This document shows positions 1 through 12,469 of a DNA stretch of 64,000 bases, piece by piece (position 1 is the first letter of the stretch; each line of letters begins with the position of its first letter). The notes under the pieces were generated by a model that did no database searches, was not told the DNA's origin, and saw only the letters and a list, made by a program, of their open reading frames with translations. This DNA comes from Myxocyprinus asiaticus (Eukaryota > Chordata > Actinopteri > Cypriniformes > Catostomidae): the NCBI RefSeq assembly GCF_019703515.2, contig NC_059347.1, forward strand, positions 21,717,501-21,781,500. The letters are read 5' to 3'. The translations under genes were made by a program, and so were the position numbers.

Positions 1-434
1 ATGTTTACCTTTCAATCTGCTACATTACTGACTGCACTGACAAACTATAGCTGGCTAACAGCAAACAGATATGAGTGACATGGTGTCAGAGTTAACGTTA
101 TAGTAGTTATATTGAAAAGGGAAAATGATGGGGTCATTGTTTATTAAGTTTCCAGTATGTATTTAACAGACTATTTAACTTACTGTGAAGAGTGATGACA
201 CCGCTGAACTCCGCCCTGTCTGCAGAGCCACCGTCAGCTCAGAGTCAGCTCTGTAAACAATGGAGTCGGTGCGTGCTCTGCTGGACAAACTACGCTATAA
301 CACCAATTCTAAAGCATTGTTTTCTGCATTAAATTTTCTGAAAAAAAGTTTTCATATCGGCACATATCGGTAAAATATACGCTGATACCGATATATCGGT
401 GAAAGGCTAATATCGATATATCGGTCGGGCACTA
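1..434. mobile_element. hAT-like non-autonomous element, right-hand part
   Basis: This stretch matches the right third of the complete copy at 44445-45782, from the stretch 'ctgcactgacaaactatag' through to the shared end ggtcgggcacta. The left part lies outside the window. The end sequence is the reverse complement of the family's inverted repeat. No coding sequence is seen. Confidence 0.85.
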
Positions 435-574
435 TTAAAAAGTATATCCACAAGACTTAAACATTACACATGAGAGCACGATTTCAGTGTGATAATATTG
501 CTTATATTCTCTGTATAAAATGATATCCAATACAGGGATTAGAGGGTTTCGCTGTCACAAAACAAAGGCATAAT

Positions 575-800
575 ATTGGACATAGTTTCACACAGATAAG
601 GTTAGCAAGTGATTTTATCACACTAAAATCATGTTAACACATAATGCTTATGTCTTATAACTATACTTTTGAAACAACTTATATTTTAACATTAATGGAC
701 TGGCCACGTTTACTTCCTTTGTAAGTCTAAATAATTTTCCACGGTAATCAACATCAAGCCACAAACGCAGTTGAATTGAACCAGAAATTCCTTAAAAAAC
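575..800. repeat. Partial copy of the TTAA MITE seen at 1737-4534
   Basis: The segment gttagcaagtgatttta at about 603 and the run from 'atggactggcc' to 'gaaattccttaa' match the interior and right end of the MITE at 1737-4534. It carries neither of the two hAT insertions found in that copy, so it serves as an empty-site comparison. Confidence 0.6.
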
Positions 801-839
801 AAAAAAGAAAAAGAAAAAACTATTTGCCAAAGGGGTAAC

Positions 840-990
840 AAAAATAAACTTGATTTAAGACATATTCTCTGAAAACAAGCATTGACTCAGTTTTGCTTAA
901 AAAAGATCATGCATCTTGTTTTAAAGATATTTCGATATTTTCACTGAAATCAGAAGAAAATAACGATTAAGAAAATGATTTGTTACATTG
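840..990. repeat. Fragment related to the MITE at 61012-61721
   Basis: The block holds the words 'cttgttttaaagatattt' and 'gaaaacaagca', which resemble the arms of the MITE at 61012-61721 (cttgttttaaggattttt, gaaaacaagac). No ends are preserved. The flanking 435-574 and 801-839 show nothing recognisable. Confidence 0.4.
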
Positions 991-1020
991 AGTGTTCACA
1001 GAACTTCCCTTTTCTTTCAT

Positions 1021-1720
1021 AACTCTTCCCTTCAAAAACTCCCATGATTGATATGATCCTCGCACAGCTCCCTTGGCTTTGAAATAACCCTACACCCTCC
1101 TTTCTGCCTCAGTAAACCCAGGCCCTGCCCTTGCACCCCTTCCACTATCCCTTCCCCCCCTTTTTTTCAGCAGCAGACCACCCTACCCTGTGGGAACAAC
1201 GCTCGGGCAGAGATGCCCCCCTCCCCTTTTCCTCGGCAGACCCCCTCGGGTTCCATTGAGAGCGGAGCAGACCTCTCTGATCTGGCCTGCTTTGTGTGAC
1301 AGGCTGACAGGTCCAGAGCAAACAAACAAAATGAATACTAACACCCCTTTGTATTCTCTTCCCAAAGAGCGGCACTTAAGAATGGGGCGGGGGGGGGGGG
1401 GGGGGTTCTGGATGCTGATACCACAGACAAAAATACCCCCACTCGCTCCCTTCCTCCACTGACAATAAAGAGTTCCATTTAGCAGGCGTCTTAAGGTGTG
1501 TCTGGCCTGATGTGTGTCACAGGCTGGACAGCGGTGGGCCAATGACCAGCCTCTAAGTCAGTTCCCCAGACTACACCTCCACACATTCACAGTCCTCCAT
1601 TCATGACCTCAAGTGGCGCGCTTTCATTCAAGAGCTGGGAACAAGAGTAAGACATTACAAGGCTCAAGGCTTGTGCTGTCTGATAAGTTTATTTTGAAGC
1701 TCATCTTCTGAAGCGCAAGG
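1021..1720. other. Repeat-poor, GC-richer block; possible conserved non-coding DNA
   Basis: No transposon end, tandem array or spliced coding pattern is seen. The block is richer in G+C than its neighbours. It contains two diverged versions of the phrase tctggcctg...tgtgtgacaggctg, near 1280-1308 and 1500-1528 (the second reads ...tgtgtcacaggctg). The open frames here run through low-complexity sequence and show no recognisable protein. A regulatory role is only a guess. Confidence 0.25.
1389..1405. repeat. Poly-G tract, 17 bases
   Basis: An uninterrupted run of G directly follows GGGGC. Such a run could form a G-quadruplex and is also a place where sequencing or assembly length is unreliable. 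Confidence 0.9.
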
Positions 1721-2062
1721 TGAAACGGAGGGCCATTATAAAGGAATATTCAGAATTTAATAGAAGTTAAGCTCAATTGACAGCATTTGTGACATGTTAA
1801 AAAAAAACAAAAAAGGTTACAGTGAGCCACTTACAACAAAAGTATTTGGGGCCAATATTTGGAGGGTTTCAAAAGGCAGAAATTTGACACATAATTTTAT
1901 AAAAGCACTTTAATTAATCTGTTAAAATGTATGTATTATTTGAGCTGTAAAGTTGTTTAAATCATAGTTTTATGGCCGTTTTAAGGTTTTAGGATTTAAG
2001 GCTACAGAGCATGGCAACAGAGTTACAAAATTGGATATAACTACACAGAAAATGTTAGTAAG

Positions 2063-3182
2063 TAGGGCTGGGTGATGTGGCCAGAAATATTATCACAATA
2101 TTCTTATTCATATTGTTCGATATTGATATTTATCACGATACACATTCACATTTGCACATTGCAAATTTTTTGACAGAAGAAAAGAAACAATAATAAATAA
2201 TGTTTTGAAAACAGTCAAAATAGTCTCTACAAAACTGCATTGGGGGCTCAGAGACAAAGCAGTGGGGTCTGAGGGATATTCTACCAAAATATTAAAATAT
2301 TTGAGAGTTTATCAATCGAGTGCAGTTGGATATGAATGTTAATACATCATCTGTTCATTTTGAAGCATAATAACAGCAGTCCCATATTTGTTTGATTATT
2401 TACATTCAAATTATATATTTTTATATTTCTTTACATTCAGATACCAAAGTATGGGGGCATAGAAGCCCTTGTGACTGAGGAATGTTAATGAGGGTTCAGG
2501 GGCATCCCCTGAGAGAAAATGTAAAAGTCTGAATGGACCATTTTTATATTTTCATTAAAGTGAGAAAGACTAGGCTACCAACTAGTTATTTTATTTCCTT
2601 GTCAATCTGATTAATTTTCACAAAATTAGAACAGAAATAAATGTGTTTATTGTTAAAGGCTCGTAACATGCTGATTAATAAAGCTAAATTAAGAAGGAAA
2701 ATCTTTTATGGTCTAAAGGCACTTTGGAACCAAGTTAACTTATGCAGCGCCTTGTGTCTAATCACATGCAGGGAAATAAGGCAACGTGTGTGAAGCAGGA
2801 CAGGGCATAAATAATTCAAGAACACAGCGCAGAAAGATCAGAGCTGGTGTACACAGCACTGTTGTTTTGTCGCACTGCTCACTAGAAATGATGAGAGGGC
2901 GCAACCGTCGTCACGAAGTCTTGCGGTCCGGATGGAATCAATCCGGGGTCTGAACCCAACCAGTGGTGATCGGCGCAGCCTAATCGCTAGCAAGGCAGCT
3001 AACGTTAGCAACTTCATGCAGTCTGAGAAAGCCGAACTGCTTGAGTTTTAGTAACACGCACCTGATCGTCTGGATATAGAACATAGCCTAAATATTGTAA
3101 ATTACTCAAAAGCTTATCATCGATATCGATTTTTTTTTTTTTATCGCATTAAATATCATGATCGTTTTATTGCCCAGCCCTA
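2063..3182. mobile_element. hAT-like non-autonomous element, 1120 bp
   Basis: The element begins TAGGGCTGGGTGAT and ends TTGCCCAGCCCTA, an inverted terminal repeat. It is flanked by a perfect 8-bp duplication TTAGTAAG (2055-2062 and 3183-3190). An 8-bp duplication with such ends is diagnostic of the hAT superfamily. No transposase frame remains. Confidence 0.9.
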
Positions 3183-3209
3183 TTAGTAAGTGATTTTATG
3201 ATTAGTAAG

Positions 3210-3642
3210 TAGGGATGCACTGATCCGATACCTGGATCGGTATCGGCTCCGATACTGAAGCTTTTAGACAGATCGGGTATTGGTCCGATGAGCCTGGTCC
3301 AAATCCGATATTGTGTGTTAGTCATGTTCATTACTGTCAAGCTCCATTAAAACACCATTAAAGCAGTTCATATGACTCGTGCATTTTATTCAAAGCCACT
3401 TGAAGACGTGCGATAGTTCTGTGAATCACAAAAGGCTGCATTTAATAAGTAAATATATAAAATGCACGCGCAGCTCCAGCGCGTTATTGAATGGCGCTGC
3501 TCTATTTAAACACACACTCGCGGCTATTTTTAGCCTTCACGCGGTGCGCAATATTTGAGTGCTACTCACGAACAACATCTCAGATGTAGATGCTCAATAG
3601 TTCGGTTCACTTATAATATGCATTTAGAATGGCACTGGAGGT

Positions 3643-3677
<35 letters not shown>

Positions 3678-4306
3678 GAATTTGAATAAGAAGCGAATTA
3701 AACTACTGTGAACTTGCCCACAAACAGACACATACAGGACTTCCTGGAGATTTCAGAATGTTAAAATAAAAGTGTGAGGGTTTAAAAGTTAAAGGTGCAC
3801 GATTGAGATATATTATTATATATTACTATAATAATATATTATTATTATTATTATCATTTGTTTACAAATTATAATAATATTTAAGTTGAATGGGTTCCAA
3901 AAAAATAACTGTGTGAATGAAAAGTGGACTGATGTCTTACAACTAAATTGAACAAAGATATCTGAATCCTTTAAAGTCCAGATACAAGCTGACAAAAAAT
4001 AATAATAATGGGTTCTTTTCTGATGACTTATACTGGATTTACTGTTAATTTTGCTGCTACATTATCCAGTATACTAGTTAAAGTTTTTCTTAATAAGCAA
4101 TACATTTATATTGAAATAATGTGTAGTTAGAGGTTTGTGTTTCTTTTCATATTAAAGAGTTCACCCAATTAGTTCCACACAACAATGTAAAGATATTCTG
4201 AACTGATTATGCAAAAAAACATCACTGGTATCGGATCGGGATCGGCCGATATTGAGATTTCTGATATCGGAATCGGAAGAGAAAAAGTTGTATTGGTGCA
4301 TCCCTA
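3210..4306. mobile_element. hAT-like non-autonomous element, 1097 bp
   Basis: The ends are TAGGGATGCACTGATCCGAT and TATTGGTGCATCCCTA, with matching subterminal 'gatcgg' motifs. The flanks are TTAGTAAG (3202-3209) and TTAGTGAC (4307-4314), an 8-bp duplication with two differences. It contains a 28-base T run at 3645-3672. It lies 27 bp from the previous element. No coding sequence. Confidence 0.88.
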
Positions 4307-4674
4307 TTAGTGACTACATTTGAAACACTAAGCATTTTAAAGTTTATGGATTGGCCCCATTCACTTCCATTGCAAGTGCCTCACTGGAAACCAGATTTTT
4401 GCTTTTTTTTTTTTTTTTTTTTTTTAAGAAACGGAGGGACAAGTCCAAATAAATGTTTGTCGTGAGCAACTTTACTCCACAAATGCTGTTGATTGAGCTT
4501 AACTTGGACTGAACCCGGAATATTCTCTTTAATGCAAAATCTCAAAAACTCTGAACTTTAGCTATGCCTACCTCAAGCAAAACAATCTTAAAATTTTGTC
4601 ATATATGCACCACTAACATCACCAAAGAGAATTGCAAATATAATTATTATTTTCAAACAGGTTTAGTGAACAAC

Positions 4675-4860
4675 CCCCCCATCTTGCATTGGTTAGATAA
4701 ACAGATAATTATATATAACAGATAAATAATTTGACAGTGCCATTGTGTTTACATAGTGATTGGGGAAATAAACCTACAAATTATTTACTTATAATTGTCT
4801 CTGGGATATGAGAAAGTATTTAAAAATAAAATGACACACTTTGGCTTTAAAGGCAGAACT
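4675..4860. repeat. Unclassified dispersed repeat, copy 1 of 3
   Basis: It shares a string of phrases with 16808-16990 and 49757-49990: 'aacagataatt', 'gccattgtgtttaca', 'ggggaaat', 'cctacaaa', 'cttacttataattgtctct', 'gagaaagtattt' and 'aaaatgacacactttggct'. No transposon end or coding capacity is visible, so the class is unknown. Confidence 0.6.
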
Positions 4861-5978
4861 ATAGTGTAATTTGTGGGGTTTTGTCAATATGAACAACATA
4901 TTAGCAACCATAGCTATATCTAAAATATAAACTTTGAAAACATATCATGTATTTCTGGAACAAGACACACCGTAATTGTATTTCTCACACATTTGCCCTA
5001 AACATAAATAACCATTCACAGCACACATGACTGGTGGAAGACATGCATATAATGAAACATTACATTTCTTTTGTGTGTGAAATTACCTCCATTTTCTAGC
5101 AATAACGTGGGTAATTATATGTTCCACCGTAACTGGCTCATTTTACCTGGGTCTTAAATGGTTTTGCATTTAAATGACCCAAGCAGATGTTCTACGACAA
5201 GTTATCAATGCCAGACAACTGGGCTAAATGAAGTCAATGATTTTTGTAGAAAAATCACACAATGCCTTAACACAATGCCTGCTACTAACATTACGCAATG
5301 CCGACTAAAAAAAAACCTAATAGGGGACTCTATACCTTGAGCTCAAACAAGCCAATACTGCTATAAAAAAAAAACACCAAAAAGTGCCATTGTACATGAA
5401 TATTATTCAGTAATATGGCACATACAGTATGGTACTATCACAATTTTTCTAACATATTTCTTTTTTTTAATTTTTTAATGAAAATACCATTTATTACAAC
5501 AAAACTTTGAAACATTTTTGCAGTTATGCTAATGCAGATCTTTAATTACAGAGAATACTACTCCAATCAAGTGATTTTTTAGTGAATTAGACAGCATATT
5601 GCACTGTACATTCATTGTTGAATGTAGTCAGCAAGGAAAACACAAGAGAAAGTAGTGCTGACCATTTATTGATTGTAAAATCAAAGAGTAGATTTGGTGT
5701 AAAGAATTGCCTGGTAAGGTAATGTCAGTATTCTGAAATGCAGTTTTTGTCTGTATTCATCTTATGGAGAATTGAGCCAAACTTAAAAAGTTTCACACAG
5801 GCGAGTACTATAGGATATACATTTCTGAAAAATAATTTAACCACAACTTATAAAGCCCCACAGGCAGAATGTAAAAGGGCCAGGAAGCCATTTTAAGAAA
5901 AGGAAATTATTCCAGGTCTGTGAGATGCTGGGTTATTTCAGTTTGTGGAAATGCTTGAGGCACCAAAATGTCAGGATT

Positions 5979-6010
<32 letters not shown>

Positions 6011-6463
6011 AAAAGGCACAGACTTGATGGAGTGTGTTTCTCACCACAAGCCAAACACTGTGTAATTAACACAACGTGATTGCAGAAGTATCATAGGGCG
6101 CAATTTAAAGCAAAAGCCTTTTTTTTTTTTTTTTTCCAAGTATTGCTGCTGTGAGATGATTTTAATCAAAGTGAGAGAATAATGAGAACATCAATTTCTG
6201 GAGGTGAGATACTTTCTCAATCAAAAATTCAATTTTACAGAATCTAGGTTGAATAAATCCATTTCTGGTGACACAGATTTTCATTTGGACATCAAGTGGC
6301 GACCCATCACAGTACCACAAAATGTTTACTGTCCAAAGGTATTTCCTTACAATCACACTTTGAAATGTATTAATTGGTTTATTATTTGTTCCTAAAATGT
6401 GTTTCTTGAATGTTCTACAATGTGGTCAGGACAAACCATGTTCATCTTTGTCAGTTTAATGTA
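4861..6463. other. Intergenic or intronic sequence, no gene seen
   Basis: AT-rich sequence with poly-A runs (for example near 5979-6000) and no transposon end I can name. The short frames here (60-77 codons) have no recognisable domain. Confidence 0.6.
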
Positions 6464-6970
6464 CAGTACTGTGCAAAATACTTAGGCGCATTATATTTTT
6501 TACAAAAAAATTTGTCTTAAAATGGTTATTTTATATATTCTGCTTTTAGTGTATCAGTAGGAAATATACATTTTAGATTTTAACATTCCCTTTGCAAATA
6601 GAACTGAATAGAAGAACAAGGAGCCCTAAAACAGATGGTATGGCCTCCACAGAACATGGATGTCAACATTATTGAGTCAGTCTGTGATTACATGAAGAGA
6701 AAGAAGCAACTGAGACTGAATAGATCCAAGAAGCCTGGAACATCCTATCTGCCAACAACCGAGAAAAACTGTCTAGGTGTACTTTTGAGAATTGGTGCTG
6801 TTTTAAAGGCAAAGGTTGTCATTCCAAATATTGATTTAGCTTTTTCATGTTTACTGGACTTTGTATGACTTTAATTGATAAATGAAAACTATTTATGGCA
6901 TTATATTTTTTTAAGACATTCTTAATATGCAACATTTTTCACAAGTGCCTAAAACTTTTGCACAGTACTG
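6464..6970 (+). mobile_element. Tc1/mariner element, internally deleted
   Basis: The terminal repeats CAGTACTGTGCAAAA (left) and ttttgcacagtactg (right) are inverted. The left flank is TA, the Tc1 target; the right flank is CA, probably a decayed TA. Only the last part of the transposase gene remains between them, so a large part of the original ~1.6-kb element has been lost. Confidence 0.85.
6635..6868 (+). pseudogene. Tc1 transposase C-terminal remnant
   Basis: The frame opens with a WPPQ...DVNIIESVCDYM segment, the Tc1 C-terminal catalytic motif in which the Glu of the NIIE word is the third acidic residue of the DDE triad. It continues with a lysine-rich MKRKKQLR stretch and ends in a block resembling the family's terminal residues (RIGAVLKAK). 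The first two catalytic aspartates and the DNA-binding domain are absent, so this is not functional. The position inside matching terminal repeats confirms the assignment. Confidence 0.85.
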
Positions 6971-9129
6971 CATTTTGGGTCATACTTTCTTTAAACCATG
7001 CACCGTTTTGTTCAAGGTTTTCAAGATTGAGGCCATGTCACGCAACCTGTCCAGTTAGTTTTGCTAATTATGCTCCAAAATACCATAGAGTTTTATACGA
7101 GACATGGCCTTTGACGTCAACAACGAAAGATGTACTGTCCGTCCACTGCAGAATGTTAAGCCAACAGTTTATTCTATCTACACTGCGCCATGCCTTAAAA
7201 CTACACAGCGAGTGGTTTAATTTTGGCACGTAGCTTTGATAAAGATGGAACGGCTGGTAATTTTGCTAAGACAGAAAACAGAGATAAATCGAATTGCTCT
7301 TTATTTAGAAATACTCTAATCGAATAGTTGGGCAAGGACGTGGCATTAGATTTCCAATATGCTGCTCCCAGGACTTCATTCAGTGTCACATCTCATTACG
7401 GCTCAATAACAAATCCAGACAGACACCATACTTAGAATGATTCCAATAGTGTAGTCTAGGGCATATGCCATATGCCCCCCTAACTTTCCTAAGATTTTGC
7501 ATATGTCCACCTAAAATAAGTGATGATACGTATGACCGCCAGAACAATAAGTAGGCTTTTGACTTGGAACTTTTAATCTACTATCATGATGCCGCAGCAC
7601 TGGTGAGTGAATTGTGTTTTTTATTTATTTTAAAAAGTGTACAGCGCTTCTCTCTAAATGCACACTTACCTGCGGGAGGCGGGAGCACAACTGATGGCAC
7701 TGGCAAGTCTGACAGACAGTCTGACTAAACTGATCCACCAATCAGCACGTTCATTTCAGACACGATTGGATATTTGCTAACCTATCATATTTTCCATTTC
7801 AGTAAATACATTTCCAGCATCTAATGCTGATGCACAAGGATTCCTGGAGTAACCATAATTTGCGGTGTAAATTTATTTCCCTGCTAAATGTAAATATGTA
7901 CATTTAAATGTAACTTATGCAATTAAACTTGAAATTGAAAATACTGCATGTTTTTGCACAAGTGCTAGTTTTGGTGCTCTTCGCAGATGCACTGTCCCTT
8001 AATTATATAAAAATTGTTTTTGCCTTTTACTGCTGTCGTTGGTGCCTTTTTCTCGTGATATCAAATTATTTTAATTTATATTTCTAAGTAGGAAAACAAT
8101 TTCACTATACACAGAAAAGCACATTATAGTACACAAATAAAACAAATAAACATTCATTCTTATTTAGGCTACATATGGTAATTCTACCAATATACTGTAA
8201 ATGGTAATTCTAGATAACGTGTTAACGTGAACATTACTACTCGCATATTAGCTATGTTTAACAGTTTATTGCCTATTACGTATGTATTAGTTTATTAATT
8301 AGAGTAATTATAAAGTATTAACAATTTTAATAGTAGCCTAATGAAAGGAACATTAATGACACCTATTAATTTAATTCCATATTTAACATCAAGTTACTAT
8401 ACCATGGTTCTTAGTAGTGAACTGTACACCATGCCAGCAAGAAACTTACCCTGATATACATTTTCATGTGGGACTATGTAGGGGGTGTAGTAGTGTATGC
8501 CCAGCTCTTCATACACTACACCACTGAATGATGCCCCCAACATTGTAGTGCAAAAACACTTGGCAGTACTCCTCCACCCCAAAAAAGGAAGAATGAAGAA
8601 AACCGAAGCACAATAGCTTAAACCAATAAAAAAGATTGCTTAGTTTCAATCCTTGAGTAACTGAACAATGGCTGCTTTGTGACAGCGAGCACTTGGCTCC
8701 CAGGCAGCTGTTTTTCCACAAGATATCGATCTAACCCAAAAAAAGAAAACCCAAAAAAGCACCTGTGAGTTGGAATACAGGACAAGAGGAGAAACGGGGG
8801 AATGGTCTCTTGATACAAAGCAAATCAGTGCTTGAATCAGCATCCAGTGGTTTCAACAGAAGAACAATGTTCTAAACATGACTGATGTGAAAGTGTCACA
8901 CAGTGATAAAATAAATGAGAGCAAATTCTCAAAAGCGATTCAACACTTAAATGTATGACCAGATCGATGCGAAAGCTGCACAGTCATAGTTTAAGTGCCT
9001 TCAAATGATGAGCCAAAGGGCAAGTGCTAATCACATTTCATAATCATGTTTCCAAAGAATAAATACGTGTTAGTTGACACACTGTGGAAATAACCTTGAA
9101 AAGGTAGAAATGACAGACTGGCCTACTTT
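6971..9129. other. No gene seen; AT-rich intervening DNA
   Basis: No coding exon or complete transposon could be delimited. Around 7450-7510 there is a segment rich in 'catatgcc' words, and near 8484-8523 a short imperfect palindrome (gtgtagtagtgtatg... catacactacacc); neither could be tied to element ends. The overlapping minus-strand frames at 8397-8843 have no recognisable domain. Confidence 0.55.
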
Positions 9130-9137
9130 ACGCAGGA

Positions 9138-10792
9138 TAGGGTTGCAGCGGTATACCGGTTTCACGGTACACCACGGTATGAAAATTGACGGTTATCATA
9201 CCATGTACATTTGCTTATCTACGGTATTGAGAAAAAAATGCAACCGGATGGAGAATCTCACCTGCGCGTGTGCATCTCCTTTCCTCCTCGACTGTCTGTC
9301 AGACTTGTCAACTTGCACCACACACACACACACACACACGCAGCGGAGAAAATGTCAGAGAGAAGCGAGGCGAGGGGGTCTGACATAAGTGGGTATGTGT
9401 GTGTGAGTTAAAGCAGTGTTTCTAAACTGGTGGGTCACAGGTCTATACGGACTGGGTTGCGGACAGCAGGGAAAGAACAATGCCATGGTTCTCCCATTGA
9501 ACATATTTCGGCGGCCGCCCAAATGATAGTCTATTTAGGACTGCCGAGGCAGATTTAATGATAATCTCGCAATCAGCTAAAGGCTTCTCATCTGCACATT
9601 CGCACGAGTGTAATGGAACCAGCTCGCGATCATGATCTGCTCTTCTCTCTGACGCGCGTGCAACATCCGGGCTTCCCTCGATATTGCAGAGCGCAGACCT
9701 CAAAACTGATGTGACCAATTTCAATTCTAGTGAGACTTTTCTAGTTTAAAGCGTTACGGAGGAAGTCGAGTCGAACCTCTCAAACCGTAGGCAGTCCTGA
9801 CATGCCAAACAGCACTGAGGAGGAAAAGAGCAACACTGTGTTATGCGCTAATCTTTTTTCATTATACATCATCACCTTTACAAAACTGTTTAACGATTTT
9901 ACATGAGTAAAAGTAACTGTTATATTTTGACAAAATGTTATAGTTTCATATGAAATAATCTAAAGGTAGAATCTATTAGACCTCATTTTATATCAACAGT
10001 GGCAGGTGTAGTTAAAGTTTCAAGATGTGTTTCAGCTATTTATTTTTTCATAAATACTGTAACTTATTATTATTACTATTATTTAAGACTAGCTACACTG
10101 ACCTAACCATGGTAATGAGGAGCCTTTCCTTCTGTGTAATATGTATGTTCTGTTTGAATGATGCTTGAAATTAGGAAACAAACGAGATAATAATGGGCTT
10201 CAATTTAAAAAAAAGGGGGGGAGAGAAAACTTCCTGTCGCTTATGTTGTTGACATCAATGTCACTTGATGCATGTCCTTGTAATTGAAAACCATGAACAA
10301 AACTATGCAACATAAAAGGAAATGCGACCCAGGATACATTAAATACAGATTACGTTTTTACTATGATGGGTCGCCACTTGATTTCCAATGTAAAATCTGG
10401 TCCTGAAGCAAAACCAGTTGAGAACCACTGAGTTAAAGGTACAGGCAGGAGCAGTCTGGCACCTGCCTATAAACTAACATGCTTTAGTTATATAACATGT
10501 TATTAGTTACATGCTATTTTTTTTATCATGTTTATAATTCAGTTTATTATTATAATTCTGTTAGCTTTCCATTTATTCTATTTAATTTATTTTCAAAAGG
10601 GAGACTTTTTTACACATACTTCAATTTAAAAAAATGGTTTCAAGTTTCAATTATAATAAAGTGTTTGCTCAACCAAAAAACAACAACAACAAAAAAAACC
10701 TTCCGTTTTCACTCCTTTAAGGGTCATTGTAACTGATAATAGTAATTGTGTAATACCATATACCGTGAAAATCTCATACTGTTGCAACCCTA
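9138..10792. mobile_element. hAT-like element carrying a nested hAT
   Basis: The ends are TAGGGTTGCAGCGGTATACC and ATACTGTTGCAACCCTA. The flanks are ACGCAGGA (9130-9137) and ACACAGGA (10793-10800), an 8-bp duplication with one difference. Subterminal 'ggtatac' and 'accatataccg' motifs repeat in inverted orientation. Without the insertion at 9414-10430 the element is about 630 bp. It includes a short (CA)n tract near 9319-9338. No transposase is encoded. Confidence 0.9.
9414..10430. mobile_element. hAT-like element (CAGTGTTTCT ends), nested
   Basis: It begins CAGTGTTTCTAAACTGGTGG and ends CCAGTTGAGAACCACTG. The flanking 8-bp duplication AGTTAAAG (9406-9413, 10431-10438) is perfect. It is a diverged copy of the element at 57097-58184; both share 'ctggtgggtcac', 'gacagcagggaaagaacaat' and 'gggtcgccacttgat'. 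No long coding frame. Confidence 0.93.
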
Positions 10793-12275
10793 ACACAGGA
10801 CTTGACAAGGTGATGTATTTTAGGCTTATTCTCTCGTAACCAGTCTTTTGACTATCAGCATGAAGTCTGGTCCACTTTGCATCTTATTCTGGTCAAGAAT
10901 TGCAAATTTTCACAGGAAGGGGCTTTTTAAACCACATGTAAAGCAATGAACGACAGTTTGTGCTGTTTTTCCATGCTGTTAAGAGGTGGAGTTATCAGAA
11001 ATGGTTGACAGCACAATAAGATTGGAATAATAGACCATTAAAACACATTCATTAATTGACTGGCTGTACAAAAAATAACACACATTTTTGTAGACATTGT
11101 AATCAGAATTTATGTCAGTCCAAAAGTATTAAGTACTGATTATTTCACAAACATAACTCAACAAAAGTGAAATATACAATTCTACTCTTGGATATTGGAT
11201 ATTCATTTGCTACTAAGAACCTCATGATGCTAACCAGGTAAACTTTGGCAAATCAAGAGATTATTTCTTTCTTAGCATTTATAATATCAACACAGTCCCT
11301 TGCCGTGCTGTGTTCAAAATATGGATACAAAGATACATCTTCACGGTCTCCTTGACGATGCACGTATTGATGCAGCAGTGTTATTTAGCACTTTGAGTGT
11401 TTGAATGTATCCCATCAAATTTATCATGCTACACAATTTGGCTGTTTCAATCACCTGAGCAATAGTTTTGGCTTTTTGCCTAAACTCGACAGTTGGGAGA
11501 AAGATGTTACCCACAAAATATCAAAACTTAAGTATTACAACAAGACGCACCTCCATCTACCAGTACATATGTTAAGATCCAGCCAGTGATATGCTCTTCT
11601 TTCACTGTCAACCAGGGAGAAAAATTAACACTTTTTTTAAATTAATACTTTTTGAGCAGTGGCAAGTAATTTAGCTCACCTTCCCTCTGACCTGCATGTT
11701 TCAGACCCCATTAGCACCTTTATTTAGTGCTGTCCACTTGTGATAGGATCTCCCGAGACAAATGTTAATACCAGGTCTGAACAGGGCAAGAGTGACATTT
11801 GACAAGAGACAGTTTCTTAGACACAAAAACATGCTTAAAGAAATACATTATAATTTGAAGAACAGACAAAATATAAGAGGCCAGTGTGCCAATGTCTGAT
11901 TCGCTTTTTGTTGAGATTATCAACAGCGCTCTGTCTTACCAATAGTGCTTCTCCCAGAAAGCATATATAAAGAGTTTTCTATCTTCTCTAAGTCAGTCGC
12001 CTATGAACAGTTTTGTTATTTATGTGAGCATTGCAAATGATCTCAGGCCATCTCAGGAGGAACTCTGAGTTTAAATCACTTTAAATCCAGTAGTTCGCAT
12101 TTTACCGTATATGGATTGTGAATAGCCTATATACTGTAAATATGAATCAGATAAAAGTGGCTTTAAAAGTAATATTAACTGGTAAAATTGGGTTAAAAAA
12201 AAAAAAAAAAAAAAAAAGTTCCATAACTTGCTCTTAAACGAGGTACTGTATGAACAAAATGTCAAAGATCTGCAG
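10793..12275. other. No gene or complete repeat seen
   Basis: Apparently single-copy AT-rich sequence. A 23-base A run lies at 12195-12217. Short frames have no recognisable domain. Confidence 0.6.
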
Positions 12276-12469
12276 TTCAAGGGATAGTTCATCCAAAAAT
12301 GAAAATTCTCTCATCATTTACTCACCCTCATGCCATCCCAGATGTGTATGACTTTCTTTCTTCAGCAGAACACAAATGAAGATATTTAGAAAAATATCTC
12401 AGCTCTGTAGGTCCATTCAATGCAAGTGAATGGGTGCCAACATTTTTACGCTCCAAAAAGCACATAAAG

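Larger units (their letters stand above)
1737..4534. mobile_element. TTAA-type MITE interrupted by two hAT elements
   Basis: The left end (aaggaatattcagaattt... gttaagctcaattgacagc) is inverted-repeated at the right end (gctgttgattgagcttaact ... gaatattctctttaa). Without its two insertions (2063-3182 and 3210-4306) the element is about 580 bp. The right end abuts TTAA; the left flank reads ttataa, which may be a decayed TTAA. TTAA targets suggest piggyBac- or Kolobok-type movement. No transposase is present. Confidence 0.7.

Noticed and set aside
1145..1542. Overlapping open frames on both strands across the poly-G region
   Set aside because: Low-complexity proline/glycine sequence, no domain, no splice context; open by base composition.
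8397..8843. Cluster of overlapping minus-strand frames
   Set aside because: Frames overlap each other in all three phases, with no domain or splice signals.
9074..9411. Two plus-strand frames of 104 and 66 codons
   Set aside because: They run across a hAT terminus and a CA repeat; the histidine/threonine runs come from the repeat.
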